DNA from: a virus
Length of the DNA stretch: 24,183 nt
Virus record (IMG/VR): IMGVR_UViG_3300003323_000353
Location: 1-24,183 of that record
Reading direction: 5' to 3' (one strand)
The notes beneath the pieces were generated by a model. It was not told the origin of the DNA. It saw nothing but the letters and a program-made list of their open reading frames with translations, and did no database searches. Shown here piece after piece: positions 15,615-21,044 of the stretch. Position 1 is the stretch's first letter; every line of letters starts with the position of its first letter. A program made the position numbers and the translations under genes.

Positions 15615-15725
15615 TCACCTCCTGTGGTTGTTCGCGAACAACGCCATTATACCAGTTACCGGCATCGCCACGCACCATGCACCGAACATGATCCAGATCA
15701 CGATGATGTTTACCGGTTCAGGCAT
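15615..15725 (-). CDS. 36-residue single-span membrane peptide
   Basis: A short frame encodes MPEPVNIIVIWIMFGAWCVA, then MPVTGIMALFANNHRR. A hydrophobic stretch of roughly 20-25 residues is followed by a basic end, as in a small membrane protein. The ATG overlaps the end of the upstream zinc-ribbon gene by 8 nt. Its TGA lies inside the AGGAGGTGA ribosome site of the next gene, so coupling is likely. A weak GGAG lies upstream. A holin-like or accessory membrane role is possible but unproven. The promoter for the next gene lies inside this frame. Confidence 0.5.
   Translation of the reverse strand: MPEPVNIIVIWIMFGAWCVAMPVTGIMALFANNHRR
15627..15642. promoter_or_regulatory. Perfect 16-bp palindrome over the start site of the 15608 gene
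   Basis: GTTGTTCGCGAACAAC is a perfect palindrome. It lies 3 nt downstream of the TATAAT at 15646-15651 and covers the predicted transcription start (about 15639). This is a plausible repressor operator or a 5' mRNA hairpin. Confidence 0.5.
15646..15651 (-). promoter_or_regulatory. Extended -10 promoter TGG-TATAAT for the gene starting at 15608
   Basis: A consensus TATAAT preceded by TGG lies on the minus strand. No clear -35 is seen. Predicted leader is about 30 nt ending in AGGAGGTGATC. Confidence 0.6.
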
Positions 15726-16128
15726 CGCCAGGGATCTCCGGCTCGGGAATGACATACTCACCGTCGATGATCTGTCTCTGTTTGCTCAGCAACGCTGCGT
15801 AGATGAGACCGCGTTTCTCGATGCTGTCCAGACATTCGACACATACCCTAACGTGCTCTCCATATAGACGCGCGTTTTTCGTGTTACAAACCCCGCACTC
15901 GCCCGTCACTCCTCCCGGCGTTGAGTACGGGTCACACGTCAGCGACACCGACTGGTTACGCTTGATCGGCGCGTACTTGTTACCCGACACACCGCAGGTG
16001 AACTTCTGCCCCTTCATGAAGTTGAGATTCCGGGCGAGCCGACAGACTTCGCAATATTTCGTGTTGGCGTACTTCGTGAGTCGCGGGCTACCGCAGTCCT
16101 CACAGTGGATGACATGTAGCTTTGCCAT
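15718..16128 (-). CDS. Protein with two zinc ribbons
   Basis: This 136-residue protein has two Cys-pair modules. The first is CEDCGSPRL...YCEVCRLARN (Cys 9, 12, 26, 29), and the second is ECGVCNTKNARLYGEHVRVC followed by VECLDS. Each resembles a zinc ribbon. It has an AAAGGAGATC ribosome site. A strong TTGACA/TACAAT promoter lies about 60 nt upstream, with a hairpin-like palindrome over the start site. Being the first gene of the minus-strand arm, it may be a transcriptional regulator of late genes, but only metal and nucleic-acid binding can be suggested from sequence. Confidence 0.65.
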   Translation of the reverse strand: MAKLHVIHCEDCGSPRLTKYANTKYCEVCRLARNLNFMKGQKFTCGVSGNKYAPIKRNQSVSLTCDPYSTPGGVTGECGVCNTKNARLYGEHVRVCVECLDSIEKRGLIYAALLSKQRQIIDGEYVIPEPEIPGDA

Positions 16129-16163
16129 TGATCTCCTTTGTCAGATATGGCTATGGCTTAGTG

Positions 16164-16186
16164 GCCTCGCCGATTTCGGTCGAGGC
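16164..16186. promoter_or_regulatory. Imperfect palindrome at the start site of the 16128 transcript
   Basis: GCCTCG-CCGA and TCGG-T-CGAGGC form a 10-bp stem with one bulge and a 2-nt loop. It is directly adjacent to the -10 box and covers the predicted start. It could be an operator or a 5'-end hairpin of the transcript. Confidence 0.45.
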
Positions 16187-16215
16187 ATTGTAGCACGGCG
16201 ATACCGCCTTGTCAA
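16187..16215 (-). promoter_or_regulatory. Strong sigma70-type promoter for the minus-strand arm
   Basis: TTGACA (16210-16215), a 17-nt spacer and TACAAT (16187-16192) preceded by TGC lie on the minus strand. This is among the best promoters in the window. It would start the zinc-ribbon gene and possibly the tRNA region. Confidence 0.75.
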
Positions 16216-16254
16216 GAACCCTATACCGTACCCCCCATCCCATGAACCTATCTT

Positions 16255-16279
16255 CTGTTACGGGCTTCGCCCGTAACAG
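16255..16279. repeat. 11-bp perfect inverted repeat with 3-nt loop
   Basis: CTGTTACGGGC and GCCCGTAACAG flank TTC. There is no T-run on either side and no gene end nearby. It lies upstream of the minus-strand promoter. Confidence 0.6.
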
Positions 16280-16330
16280 TAGAGGTAGGCTATAGGGCAC
16301 AGCCAGCATCACAAAAAGACAAGGAAACAG

Positions 16331-16351
16331 TTCGACGGCTACGCCGTCGAA
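16331..16351. repeat. 9-bp perfect inverted repeat with 3-nt loop
   Basis: TTCGACGGC and GCCGTCGAA flank TAC. It is a second tight hairpin in the same gene-free region. Confidence 0.6.
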
Positions 16352-16379
16352 AAGATGGGCAATTAACCCGTAGTCGGCC

Positions 16380-16750
16380 GCCCCCGGGGTCACAGAGAAG
16401 TGTTGCTGTGCTACGTGGTACCGCTGAATCTCGCTTATAGAGCCAAAAGTCACACCTGGAAAAAGTTTCTCGGATGTGAGGTTGAAGTAACTCTAAACGC
16501 GCAACACAGAGCGACAGGGTGCCGTACCCCGGTGTCCCGGTCTCACATGGGCACAGGGTCACATGGATGCGCGAGGGCATGATGTATCCATGTGTTGCTG
16601 TGTATATGCACTCGCGATCATGCACGCATGTGCTGCGTGTCCATACATCACATGCACACGTAGCACAACAGCACGTGACCCGAGACACAGCACGACATCG
16701 CTTGATCATGCGGTGTATCCGTGCCTCTGTATCTCGGTAGGAGAATCCAT
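16380..16750. other. Gene-free control region rich in CATG/GTG and inverted repeats
   Basis: I find no convincing gene here. Inverted repeats include CACATGGAT (16560-16568) with ATCCATGTG (16586-16594), and GTGCTGCGTGT (16630-16640) with ACACGTAGCAC (16656-16666), which pairs fully with one G-U. TGTGCTACGTG (16407-16417) and CACGTAGCACA (16657-16667) form a third, distant pair. GGGTCAC (16556-16562) and GTGACCC (16675-16681) enclose the two hairpins. The stretch lies between divergent transcription units and could be a replication origin or regulatory switch; that is inference. Confidence 0.45.
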
Positions 16751-16752
16751 AC

Positions 16753-16781
16753 TTGACAGACCGTGATCCATGCCCTAGCTT
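16753..16781 (+). promoter_or_regulatory. Early promoter TTGACA-N17-TAGCTT
   Basis: A consensus -35 (16753-16758), a 17-nt spacer and TAGCTT (16776-16781) lie about 50 nt upstream of the ATG at 16835. The -10 fits the TAnnnT pattern of high-GC Gram-positives. Confidence 0.7.
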
Positions 16782-16834
16782 GCACCCATCGCCGCTGAAC
16801 CGGCGGCACATAACCCGAATGAAAGGAGCCGAAC

Positions 16835-17182
16835 ATGGCTACCAAGGCACAGTTGGAAGCGCAGCTTGCGGAGTTGCAGGCGGCGTCGGGCAAGAGCGAG
16901 AAATCGTCCACGCCCAAGAACGTCAAGATCCCCGCGTGGGCCGCGACCAGCCCAAGCGAGGTCATCGGGCTCGACACGACCACGGGCAACCCGTACATCT
17001 GCGTTGCTCGCCGGGACGGAGAGAGCAACGCGCCGAAGATCGCGACCGGCGGGCAGCATGCCGGGGTCGGTCCCGCGAAAGCGCGGCGGTTCTCGCCCGA
17101 CACGCTCGCGTTCATCCTCGACCACGCCGACGACATGCGCAAGCTGATCGACACGGCGGCGAAGCTGAAGCCGAGCGCGTAG
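16835..17182 (+). CDS. Small, probably abundant early protein of unknown function
   Basis: This 115-residue protein starts MATKAQLEAQLAELQAASGK, a short amphipathic helix. A Gly-rich middle (DTTTGNPYICVARRDGESNA) and a C-terminal helix (DTLAFILDHADDMRKLIDTA) follow. It has an AAAGGAG ribosome site, its own consensus promoter and a 14-bp terminator. The third codon positions are far richer in G/C than in neighbouring small genes, which suggests strong expression. I recognise no family. A DNA- or protein-binding early factor is possible. Confidence 0.75.
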   Translation: MATKAQLEAQLAELQAASGKSEKSSTPKNVKIPAWAATSPSEVIGLDTTTGNPYICVARRDGESNAPKIATGGQHAGVGPAKARRFSPDTLAFILDHADDMRKLIDTAAKLKPSA

Positions 17183-17193
17183 CACGCGGCACA

Positions 17194-17239
17194 GCGCCCC
17201 TCACCCGCATGTGGCGCCGGGTGAGGGGCGCTTTTCTTT
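17194..17239 (+). terminator. Strong intrinsic terminator
   Basis: GCGCCCCTCACCCG and CGGGTGAGGGGCGC form a perfect 14-bp stem around a 10-nt loop. It is followed by TTTTCTTT. It ends the transcript of the 16835-17182 gene. Confidence 0.9.
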
Positions 17240-17259
17240 GCGCCACGCGAAAGGAACCC

Positions 17260-17556
17260 ATGAACCCCAAGCATCATCCCGCCTCCCTGGTCGTCCTGGC
17301 TGCCGCGTTCGCGCTGCTCGCCTGCATGATCTGGGCAGGCGCCAGCATGGCGACCCACACGCAGAGCGAAGCGCCGTCCGCCCCGTCGCGGGTCTGCTTT
17401 CCTAAGCAGGACTGGAGGGGCGGACCCGTCGATGACCAGTGGCGACCGTGCGTGCGGGTCACGCGGCTGTTCGAGGACGGCAGCTTTCACGTCCAGGTAC
17501 AGGACGCGAACGGGACCACGCGTTACGGATTCGGTGTGGGAGCGCGCGACCGCTGA
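17260..17556 (+). CDS. Small membrane-anchored or secreted hypothetical protein
   Basis: This 98-residue protein has a basic start (MNPKHHP) followed by a hydrophobic segment at about 8-30 (SLVVLAAAFALLACMIWAGA), then a polar domain with two Cys. LLAC could be read as a lipobox, but hydrophobic residues continue past it, so a membrane anchor is more likely. ATG 17260 is chosen for the AAAGGA site. It begins only 20 nt after a strong terminator and has no promoter of its own that I can see, so it probably depends on read-through. A UUCG-loop terminator follows it. Confidence 0.6.
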   Translation: MNPKHHPASLVVLAAAFALLACMIWAGASMATHTQSEAPSAPSRVCFPKQDWRGGPVDDQWRPCVRVTRLFEDGSFHVQVQDANGTTRYGFGVGARDR

Positions 17557-17583
17557 ACCTCACCGCATCGCAGCAGCACAGAG

Positions 17584-17610
17584 CCCCCGCTTCGGCGGGG
17601 GTTTTTCTTT
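17584..17610 (+). terminator. Intrinsic terminator with TTCG loop
   Basis: CCCCCGC and GCGGGGG (17584-17590, 17595-17601) flank TTCG and are followed by TTTTTCTTT. This is a textbook terminator after the 17260-17556 gene. Confidence 0.92.
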
Positions 17611-17668
17611 GCCCTGACCCGACGCGCTGAGAGCCGTTCTCCGGGCCGGGACCTACAGTGCCGGTGGT

Positions 17669-17983
17669 CTACACGTCAGCGGGGTCTGCGAGCGCGTCAG
17701 CGGCGCGCACAGGAGCGTCAGCGGTCACGTCTGCCAGCGGTAGCTGCGTCCATGCGCGGCGATACTCGTTCCACCTGATCTCACGCTGTTGTAGGAACTG
17801 CTCAAGGTCGGGCACGGTGGCGACCATCTGATCGCCGCGCGTTTCCTGCGTGATGATCATGCGCTCACCGCGCTCACGTCCTTCCTGTAACACGACGCGT
17901 TCACGCGCATGACGCAGATCGTCCGCGTGGATCACCCATATGCGTCCGGCCTCCACAGGTGATTCGATGCGATACCTGGGCAT
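17669..17983 (-). CDS. Hypothetical protein, third gene of a coupled minus operon
   Basis: This 104-residue charged protein, MPRYRIESPVEAGRIWVIHA, has an N-terminal alpha/beta-like part and an Ala/Asp-rich tail. The ATG overlaps the stop of the preceding gene (TGATG), and an AAAGGA ribosome site lies nearby. No family is recognised. It converges on the terminator of the plus-strand gene at 17260. Confidence 0.6.
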   Translation of the reverse strand: MPRYRIESPVEAGRIWVIHADDLRHARERVVLQEGRERGERMIITQETRGDQMVATVPDLEQFLQQREIRWNEYRRAWTQLPLADVTADAPVRAADALADPADV

Positions 17984-18195
17984 CAGTGATTCCTTTCGTC
18001 GGTCCAGGGAAAGTCTGCTCGATCATGCCACACTGCACACGCACATACGCAAGCACCGATCATGCGTACGCGCCTGGGCAATTTGTCCAGTGAAACAAAC
18101 GCTGCGCCGCACGCCACGCCAAACGAACCATGATGCACGCGCTTACCAAGCACGTACACACGTGGTCCGTTGACGTGACGTACGACGCGAAACAT
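17983..18195 (-). CDS. Small hypothetical protein, second gene of the coupled operon
   Basis: This 70-residue protein starts MFRVVRHVNGPRVYVLGKRV and has a Cys/Ala stretch (MIGACVCACAVW). Both its start and its stop are in TGATG overlaps with neighbours, which is the main support that it is real. A copy of the 13-base repeat TTTGTCCAGTGAA (plus strand 18082-18094) lies inside it. The family is unknown. Confidence 0.5.
   Translation of the reverse strand: MFRVVRHVNGPRVYVLGKRVHHGSFGVACGAAFVSLDKLPRRVRMIGACVCACAVWHDRADFPWTDERNH
18082..18094. repeat. 13-bp repeat TTTGTCCAGTGAA, copy 1
   Basis: This sequence recurs at 20696-20708 and 24125-24137. Here it lies antisense to codons of a small gene. 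A preceding A extends the match with copy 2 to 14 bases. Confidence 0.7.
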
Positions 18196-18452
18196 CAGAA
18201 CGTCAGCACCTTGACGGTCGTGGTGATCTCATGCTCGATACGAAACACGTATCGATTGACGATGCCGTAATCGTTCAGCCATTCGGCGATGTAAGCGCCC
18301 TGATCCGGCGCTGCCTCATTCGCCCATTTTGCGATGCGACGTTCGACCGTATCTGCGTTGCCGTGATCAGCGAGGATCGTCGCGTCGGGAACAGTACAGA
18401 CGAAGCCATCGTCACAGATCTCTGAGATGCTGATCGGATATCCTGGTTTCAT
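18195..18452 (-). CDS. Hypothetical protein, first gene of a coupled minus operon
   Basis: This 85-residue protein is MKPGYPISISEICDDGFVCT and so on, ending in beta-like EHEITTTVKVLTF. ATG 18452 is preferred to upstream in-frame starts because an AAAGG site precedes it and a promoter (18490-18518) lies about 30 nt further up. Its stop overlaps the next start (TGATG). It is mostly alpha/beta in appearance and belongs to no family I recognise. Confidence 0.65.
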   Translation of the reverse strand: MKPGYPISISEICDDGFVCTVPDATILADHGNADTVERRIAKWANEAAPDQGAYIAEWLNDYGIVNRYVFRIEHEITTTVKVLTF

Positions 18453-18489
18453 GTTCGTGCCTTTCGTGCGGGTTGGATTGCGATAGCTA

Positions 18490-18518
18490 CTTCTACCACA
18501 GATCGGAAGCGGTGTCAA
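18490..18518 (-). promoter_or_regulatory. Promoter for the three-gene minus operon
   Basis: TTGACA (18513-18518), a 17-nt spacer and TAGAAG (18490-18495) preceded by TGG lie on the minus strand. The -10 is not ideal but the -35 is perfect. It is back to back with the plus promoter at 18552-18580. Confidence 0.6.
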
Positions 18519-18551
18519 ATCCTGTCGATTTTCGGCTCTGGAAAGCCAAAG

Positions 18552-18580
18552 TTGCAAGGTGGCCGGTGAGATGGTAAGCT
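18552..18580 (+). promoter_or_regulatory. Promoter for the plus-strand small-gene array
   Basis: TTGCAA (18552-18557), a 17-nt spacer and TAAGCT (18575-18580) preceded by TGG lie about 50 nt upstream of ATG 18631. It diverges from the promoter at 18490-18518. Confidence 0.6.
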
Positions 18581-18630
18581 GCTGCTGCGAATCCCGGCCG
18601 ACTGGCCGATACCACATGAAAGGGAATAAC

Positions 18631-18756
18631 ATGAGCATTCGCGTAGTAGACGAGCAGACCAAGGTCGTCACGCCGTGTATCGACATGATCGACGCTGCGT
18701 TGGCGGTCAGTCAGATCGCGAAAGGTCGCGAGAATGATGCCGCGCAGGCCAAATGA
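18631..18756 (+). CDS. 41-residue hypothetical protein, first of the small-gene array
   Basis: The protein is MSIRVVDEQTKVVTPCIDMI and continues as a helix. The ATG follows an AAAGGG site; an in-frame upstream ATG at 18616 lacks one. It is the first gene after the promoter at 18552-18580. The function is unknown. Confidence 0.6.
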   Translation: MSIRVVDEQTKVVTPCIDMIDAALAVSQIAKGRENDAAQAK

Positions 18757-18844
18757 TCGTGAACTCCTGGCGACGATACTCATAGTCGTCGGAGTGGTCA
18801 CGTACCTGTACGTCCTGCACGTAATCCAGATCGGAGTGCATTGA
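18734..18844 (+). CDS. 36-residue single-span membrane peptide
   Basis: A short frame encodes MMPRRPNDRELLATILIVVG followed by VVTYLYVLHVIQIGVH. It has a basic start and one hydrophobic span of about 22 residues. An AAAGG lies 8 nt before the ATG pair. It overlaps the end of the previous gene by 23 nt in another frame. Such a peptide could act at the host membrane, for example in superinfection exclusion, but no family is recognised. Confidence 0.5.
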   Translation: MMPRRPNDRELLATILIVVGVVTYLYVLHVIQIGVH

Positions 18845-18846
18845 TA

Positions 18847-18948
18847 ATGCGAAAGCAAAAGCCAGCCTGGCTCCAGACGCATCACGCGAAGCCGAAACAC
18901 AAGAATCGTCGCGAACGTCGCGCGATCAGGAAGCTCAAGGTGGCGTGA
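18847..18948 (+). CDS. 33-residue basic peptide
   Basis: The frame MRKQKPAWLQTHHAKPKHKN followed by RRERRAIRKLKVA is strongly basic (about half Lys, Arg and His), suggesting nucleic-acid binding. A GGAG lies 11 nt before the ATG. The stop overlaps the next start (TGATG). It is too short for family assignment. Confidence 0.5.
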   Translation: MRKQKPAWLQTHHAKPKHKNRRERRAIRKLKVA

Positions 18949-19226
18949 TGGCCGAGCCAGCATACAAGACGCACGACGACGCGAAAGAGGAGAACAATCC
19001 CGGCGTCCAGTCACGACTCGCGGGCATGGCAGAACTCGGCGGCAAGCCTGCCACGTTGAAGCAACTCATGGCCGCGTGCAAGGCCGACGCCGAAAACGGC
19101 CGTGATCCGTTCGCGCAAGGGACGGTCGAGGCTGGTCTGTTCCTCGAACTGGACAAGTACGAAAGGCTGCGCGAATTCGCGAAATCGTTGCAGATCGTGT
19201 ACTCGAAACGGAGGCGATCGGCATGA
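18948..19226 (+). CDS. Hypothetical protein of the small-gene array
   Basis: This 92-residue mostly helical protein starts MAEPAYKTHDDAKEENNPGV and ends with a basic KRRRSA. The ATG overlaps the previous stop (TGATG); a GTG one codon earlier is the alternative start. It overlaps the next gene by 4 nt (ATGA). The function is unknown. Confidence 0.65.
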   Translation: MAEPAYKTHDDAKEENNPGVQSRLAGMAELGGKPATLKQLMAACKADAENGRDPFAQGTVEAGLFLELDKYERLREFAKSLQIVYSKRRRSA

Positions 19227-19477
19227 GCTACGAATTCCTCGGCGAAGTGGACGCGTTCGATTACCTGGACGCGATGTACAATGATGGCGTGACGTGTGAA
19301 TCATACATCGAAGACCATCTATACGGAACGTACGCGGAACTGGATGCAGAGGGACGGATGCGCGGCGAACGCAAAGAAGGCGCATGGACTCCGGCACAAC
19401 AGATCTCGCAGGAATTGGAGTCCACGTGGGGCGAGATAGAAATGCTACCGACTACCGAGGGGACGTGGTACCTGTGA
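19223..19477 (+). CDS. Acidic hypothetical protein of the small-gene array
   Basis: This 84-residue acidic protein, MSYEFLGEVDAFDYLDAMYN, is rich in aromatic and acidic residues, a composition sometimes seen in phage inhibitors and DNA mimics. That is only a suggestion. It overlaps its neighbours by 4 nt and 1 nt, so it is translationally coupled. Confidence 0.65.
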   Translation: MSYEFLGEVDAFDYLDAMYNDGVTCESYIEDHLYGTYAELDAEGRMRGERKEGAWTPAQQISQELESTWGEIEMLPTTEGTWYL

Positions 19478-19668
19478 TGTCACCGGAACAACGCGAAGCT
19501 CTCGCGATCGTCATGGCTCGCGAAGAGGCTGTGGAAATCTGGCAAGGTGTCGTGAAGGAGGACACGCTGATCCGCACGTCGCATCAGGACGCACTGTTCA
19601 TACGACACGAAGCACTGCGGGCAGCCAAAGCGCACGCTCGCAATCTGGGGGTGGTGATCACTGATTGA
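19477..19668 (+). CDS. Helical hypothetical protein of the small-gene array
   Basis: This 63-residue protein, MSPEQREALAIVMAREEAVE, is nearly all helix. The ATG overlaps the previous TGA; a GTG one codon upstream is an alternative. A GGGG-rich stretch at its end may serve the next gene. The function is unknown. Confidence 0.6.
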   Translation: MSPEQREALAIVMAREEAVEIWQGVVKEDTLIRTSHQDALFIRHEALRAAKAHARNLGVVITD

Positions 19669-19693
19669 CGACAAGCATCCCATAGAACAAGCG

Positions 19694-19846
19694 ATGGAGG
19701 ATGTTCGCGAACGGATGATCGCGAACGGTTACCTGCGAGGAAAAGCGGAAATCGAGGCGCGAGCCGAGGAACAGGAAAAGGAGCTATGGCGTGAACACGC
19801 AGAAGGAAAATCAGATGATCGAGATGATGGCGGAGATGGTGTGTGA
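19694..19846 (+). CDS. Charged helical peptide, start uncertain
   Basis: The frame from ATG 19694 encodes 50 residues, MEDVRERMIANGYLRGKAEI followed by a Glu/Asp/Gly-rich tail. There is no ribosome site before this ATG. The frame is open back to 19658 and includes a possible ATT start at 19664 placed well after a GGGGGTGGTGATC site. The longer form would add IDDKHPIEQA. The function is unknown. Confidence 0.4.
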   Translation: MEDVRERMIANGYLRGKAEIEARAEEQEKELWREHAEGKSDDRDDGGDGV

Positions 19847-19907
19847 CCTGAACGCAGACACCATCGAAACGTACGAAGAAATGAACGAAGATGCTCGGCG
19901 CTCGTAA
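19791..19907 (+). CDS. 38-residue acidic peptide, GTG start
   Basis: A GTG at 19791, with AAGGAG 8 nt upstream, opens a frame encoding MNTQKENQMIEMMAEMVCDL followed by an acidic helix ending EDARRS. It overlaps the preceding frame by 56 nt and the following gene by 17 nt. The good ribosome site is the main support. Confidence 0.45.
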   Translation: MNTQKENQMIEMMAEMVCDLNADTIETYEEMNEDARRS

Positions 19908-20142
19908 GCTGCTCAAGCTGGAAGATCGCCGACGCCGACGAAGCCAGCGCTTCAATCTCAAGGCACGTGGCAAGGGCACGGACAAACCAAGTACGCGCAA
20001 GTTCGGTGTGTACTTCTCGGCCGCGCCTGCGGAACTCAAGGCCGGATCGAAGTTCCGCCATGCCATCGAACCCTCGCCGGTCGCGGACGGCAACCTGATC
20101 CCGTTGCGGCGCAAGTACCGACCGATCAGAGGTGGAGCATGA
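19891..20142 (+). CDS. Basic hypothetical protein of the small-gene array
   Basis: This 83-residue protein, MLGARKLLKLEDRRRRRSQR, is rich in Arg and Lys and could bind nucleic acid. It ends with PLRRKYRPIRGGA and overlaps the next gene by 4 nt (ATGA). The ribosome site is weak. No family is recognised. Confidence 0.6.
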   Translation: MLGARKLLKLEDRRRRRSQRFNLKARGKGTDKPSTRKFGVYFSAAPAELKAGSKFRHAIEPSPVADGNLIPLRRKYRPIRGGA

Positions 20143-20426
20143 GCGATCACTTCGGTCTGGAAACCAAAGACCATGAGTGCCTGTTCTGTAACACGAACCT
20201 ACAGGGCAACCCGATCCCATTGCGCGACCGCCATCTGTTCGGTGGCTCTCATCATTTCTCACGTGTGATCGGAGTCGAATACGGATACAACCACCCTGGC
20301 CATTGGGACGGCGTGAGTGAGTGGATGTGCCCGGACTGTGGTGCTCGGGTCAATCGCTTCACCGGCGAGTACATCAAACATGACAACGAATACGCAACCA
20401 GGGAAGGAAATGTGGTGATGCAATGA
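20139..20426 (+). CDS. Small zinc-binding-type protein
   Basis: This 95-residue protein contains two Cys pairs, CLFCNTN and CPDCGARVNRF, separated by about 50 residues with several His (HHFSRVIG, NHPGHWDG). The pattern suggests one structural zinc site. It has a GGTGGAG ribosome site and 4-nt overlaps with both neighbours. The function is unknown. Confidence 0.65.
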   Translation: MSDHFGLETKDHECLFCNTNLQGNPIPLRDRHLFGGSHHFSRVIGVEYGYNHPGHWDGVSEWMCPDCGARVNRFTGEYIKHDNEYATREGNVVMQ

Positions 20427-20695
20427 GCTATCAACCAGGACAACCGATCATGGTTCATAGTACGCGAGTCATCATCACGGACGCTGGACTGGAATACTGT
20501 CCGCATGATCGACCGGCCAAGTTCATCGGGATGGCGCCGACGCCCTGGTACCCCGGCGCCTGCCTGGTCGATTACGGCAACGGGATACGCAAGTGCGATC
20601 TTGCATACTGTAGACCATTGCGCTTACGTGAGCGGGTACTACGTTGGTGCAATGAGTTCATCCCCGCATTCGTGGCCGCAGGCTCGCCCTGGTGA
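20423..20695 (+). CDS. Hypothetical protein, last of the small-gene array
   Basis: This 90-residue protein, MSYQPGQPIMVHSTRVIITD, has four scattered Cys and a beta-like N-terminal half, resembling a small barrel-like domain. A basic helix follows (PLRLRERVLRWCNEF). It overlaps the previous gene by 4 nt. Copy 2 of the 13-bp repeat starts 1 nt after its stop codon. The family is not recognised. Confidence 0.65.
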   Translation: MSYQPGQPIMVHSTRVIITDAGLEYCPHDRPAKFIGMAPTPWYPGACLVDYGNGIRKCDLAYCRPLRLRERVLRWCNEFIPAFVAAGSPW

Positions 20696-20711
20696 TTTGT
20701 CCAGTGAACGC
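20696..20711. repeat. 16-bp repeat TTTGTCCAGTGAACGC, copy 2
   Basis: This is identical over 16 bases to 24125-24140 and over 13 to copy 1. It begins directly after the last gene of the small-gene array, in the intergenic region ahead of the ubiquitin-like cassette. Confidence 0.75.
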
Positions 20712-20783
20712 GTTTGCGCGCCATGAAACAATGCCGACCAGACCAATCAACAATGGCTGTCAAACCGCTCTGGCAAGCCAAAC

Positions 20784-20811
20784 TTGACAAATCAAAATTA
20801 GCTGGTAGTCT
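20784..20811 (+). promoter_or_regulatory. Promoter of the ubiquitin-like cassette
   Basis: TTGACA (20784-20789), a 16-nt spacer and TAGTCT (20806-20811) preceded by TGG match the other plus-strand promoters here. The predicted start near 20818 leaves a leader of about 225 nt before the modifier gene. The spacer is locally AT-rich. Confidence 0.65.
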
Positions 20812-20827
20812 GTTCTGGCTGATTCGT

Positions 20828-20989
20828 TGGCTCCCGGTTTGCCAGGGAGGCCAGGTTGGGAATCACACACGATGGCAAGAGTGTGATGGTCGCCAGGTGG
20901 GCATCTGGCCGGGTCAGCCCCTCGTCAGCCACACGTTCATTCGTCGGTTCCTTTCCTGTGGGTTGTGCCGAGCGTGTGGCTGACGAGGG
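20828..20989 (+). ncRNA. Structured leader: four consecutive hairpins upstream of the modifier gene
   Basis: Four hairpins follow one another. They are TGGCTCCC/GGGAGGCCA (20828-20853, one bulge), ATCACAC/GTGTGAT (20862-20887), GCCAG/CTGGC (20892-20909), and a perfect 17-bp stem CCCTCGTCAGCCACACG/CGTGTGGCTGACGAGGG (20919-20935 with 20973-20989, 37-nt loop). None is followed by a T-run, so they are not simple terminators. The ribosome site AGGAGG lies 40 nt after the last stem. This looks like a cis-acting RNA or a processed small RNA. I recognise no known riboswitch class. Confidence 0.6.
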
Positions 20990-21044
20990 AGACGTCCAAA
21001 ACTTTCCTCAGTCAAACGAAAAACAACACAGGAGGTTACATCAC

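Noticed and set aside
16255-16279. Hairpin considered as a transcription terminator
   Set aside because: There is no T-run on either strand and no gene ends beside it, so it is listed only as an inverted repeat.
16290-16811. Long minus-strand frame of 173 codons in the control region
   Set aside because: It is Cys- and Arg-rich in an irregular way, has no ribosome site, and covers hairpins and a plus-strand promoter. It looks like a chance open frame in CATG/GTG-rich sequence.
16648-17490. Minus-strand frame of 280 codons
   Set aside because: It runs antisense to two well-supported plus-strand genes and their terminator, with no ribosome site. The GC-rich third positions of the real genes keep the antisense frame open.
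17260-17556. Lipoprotein call based on LLAC
   Set aside because: Hydrophobic residues continue after the Cys, which fits a membrane anchor better than a cleaved lipoprotein signal.
20714-20983. Plus-strand frame of 89 codons in the cassette leader
   Set aside because: It spans the promoter and the hairpins, has no ribosome site and an unlikely composition. The inverted repeats explain the region better.
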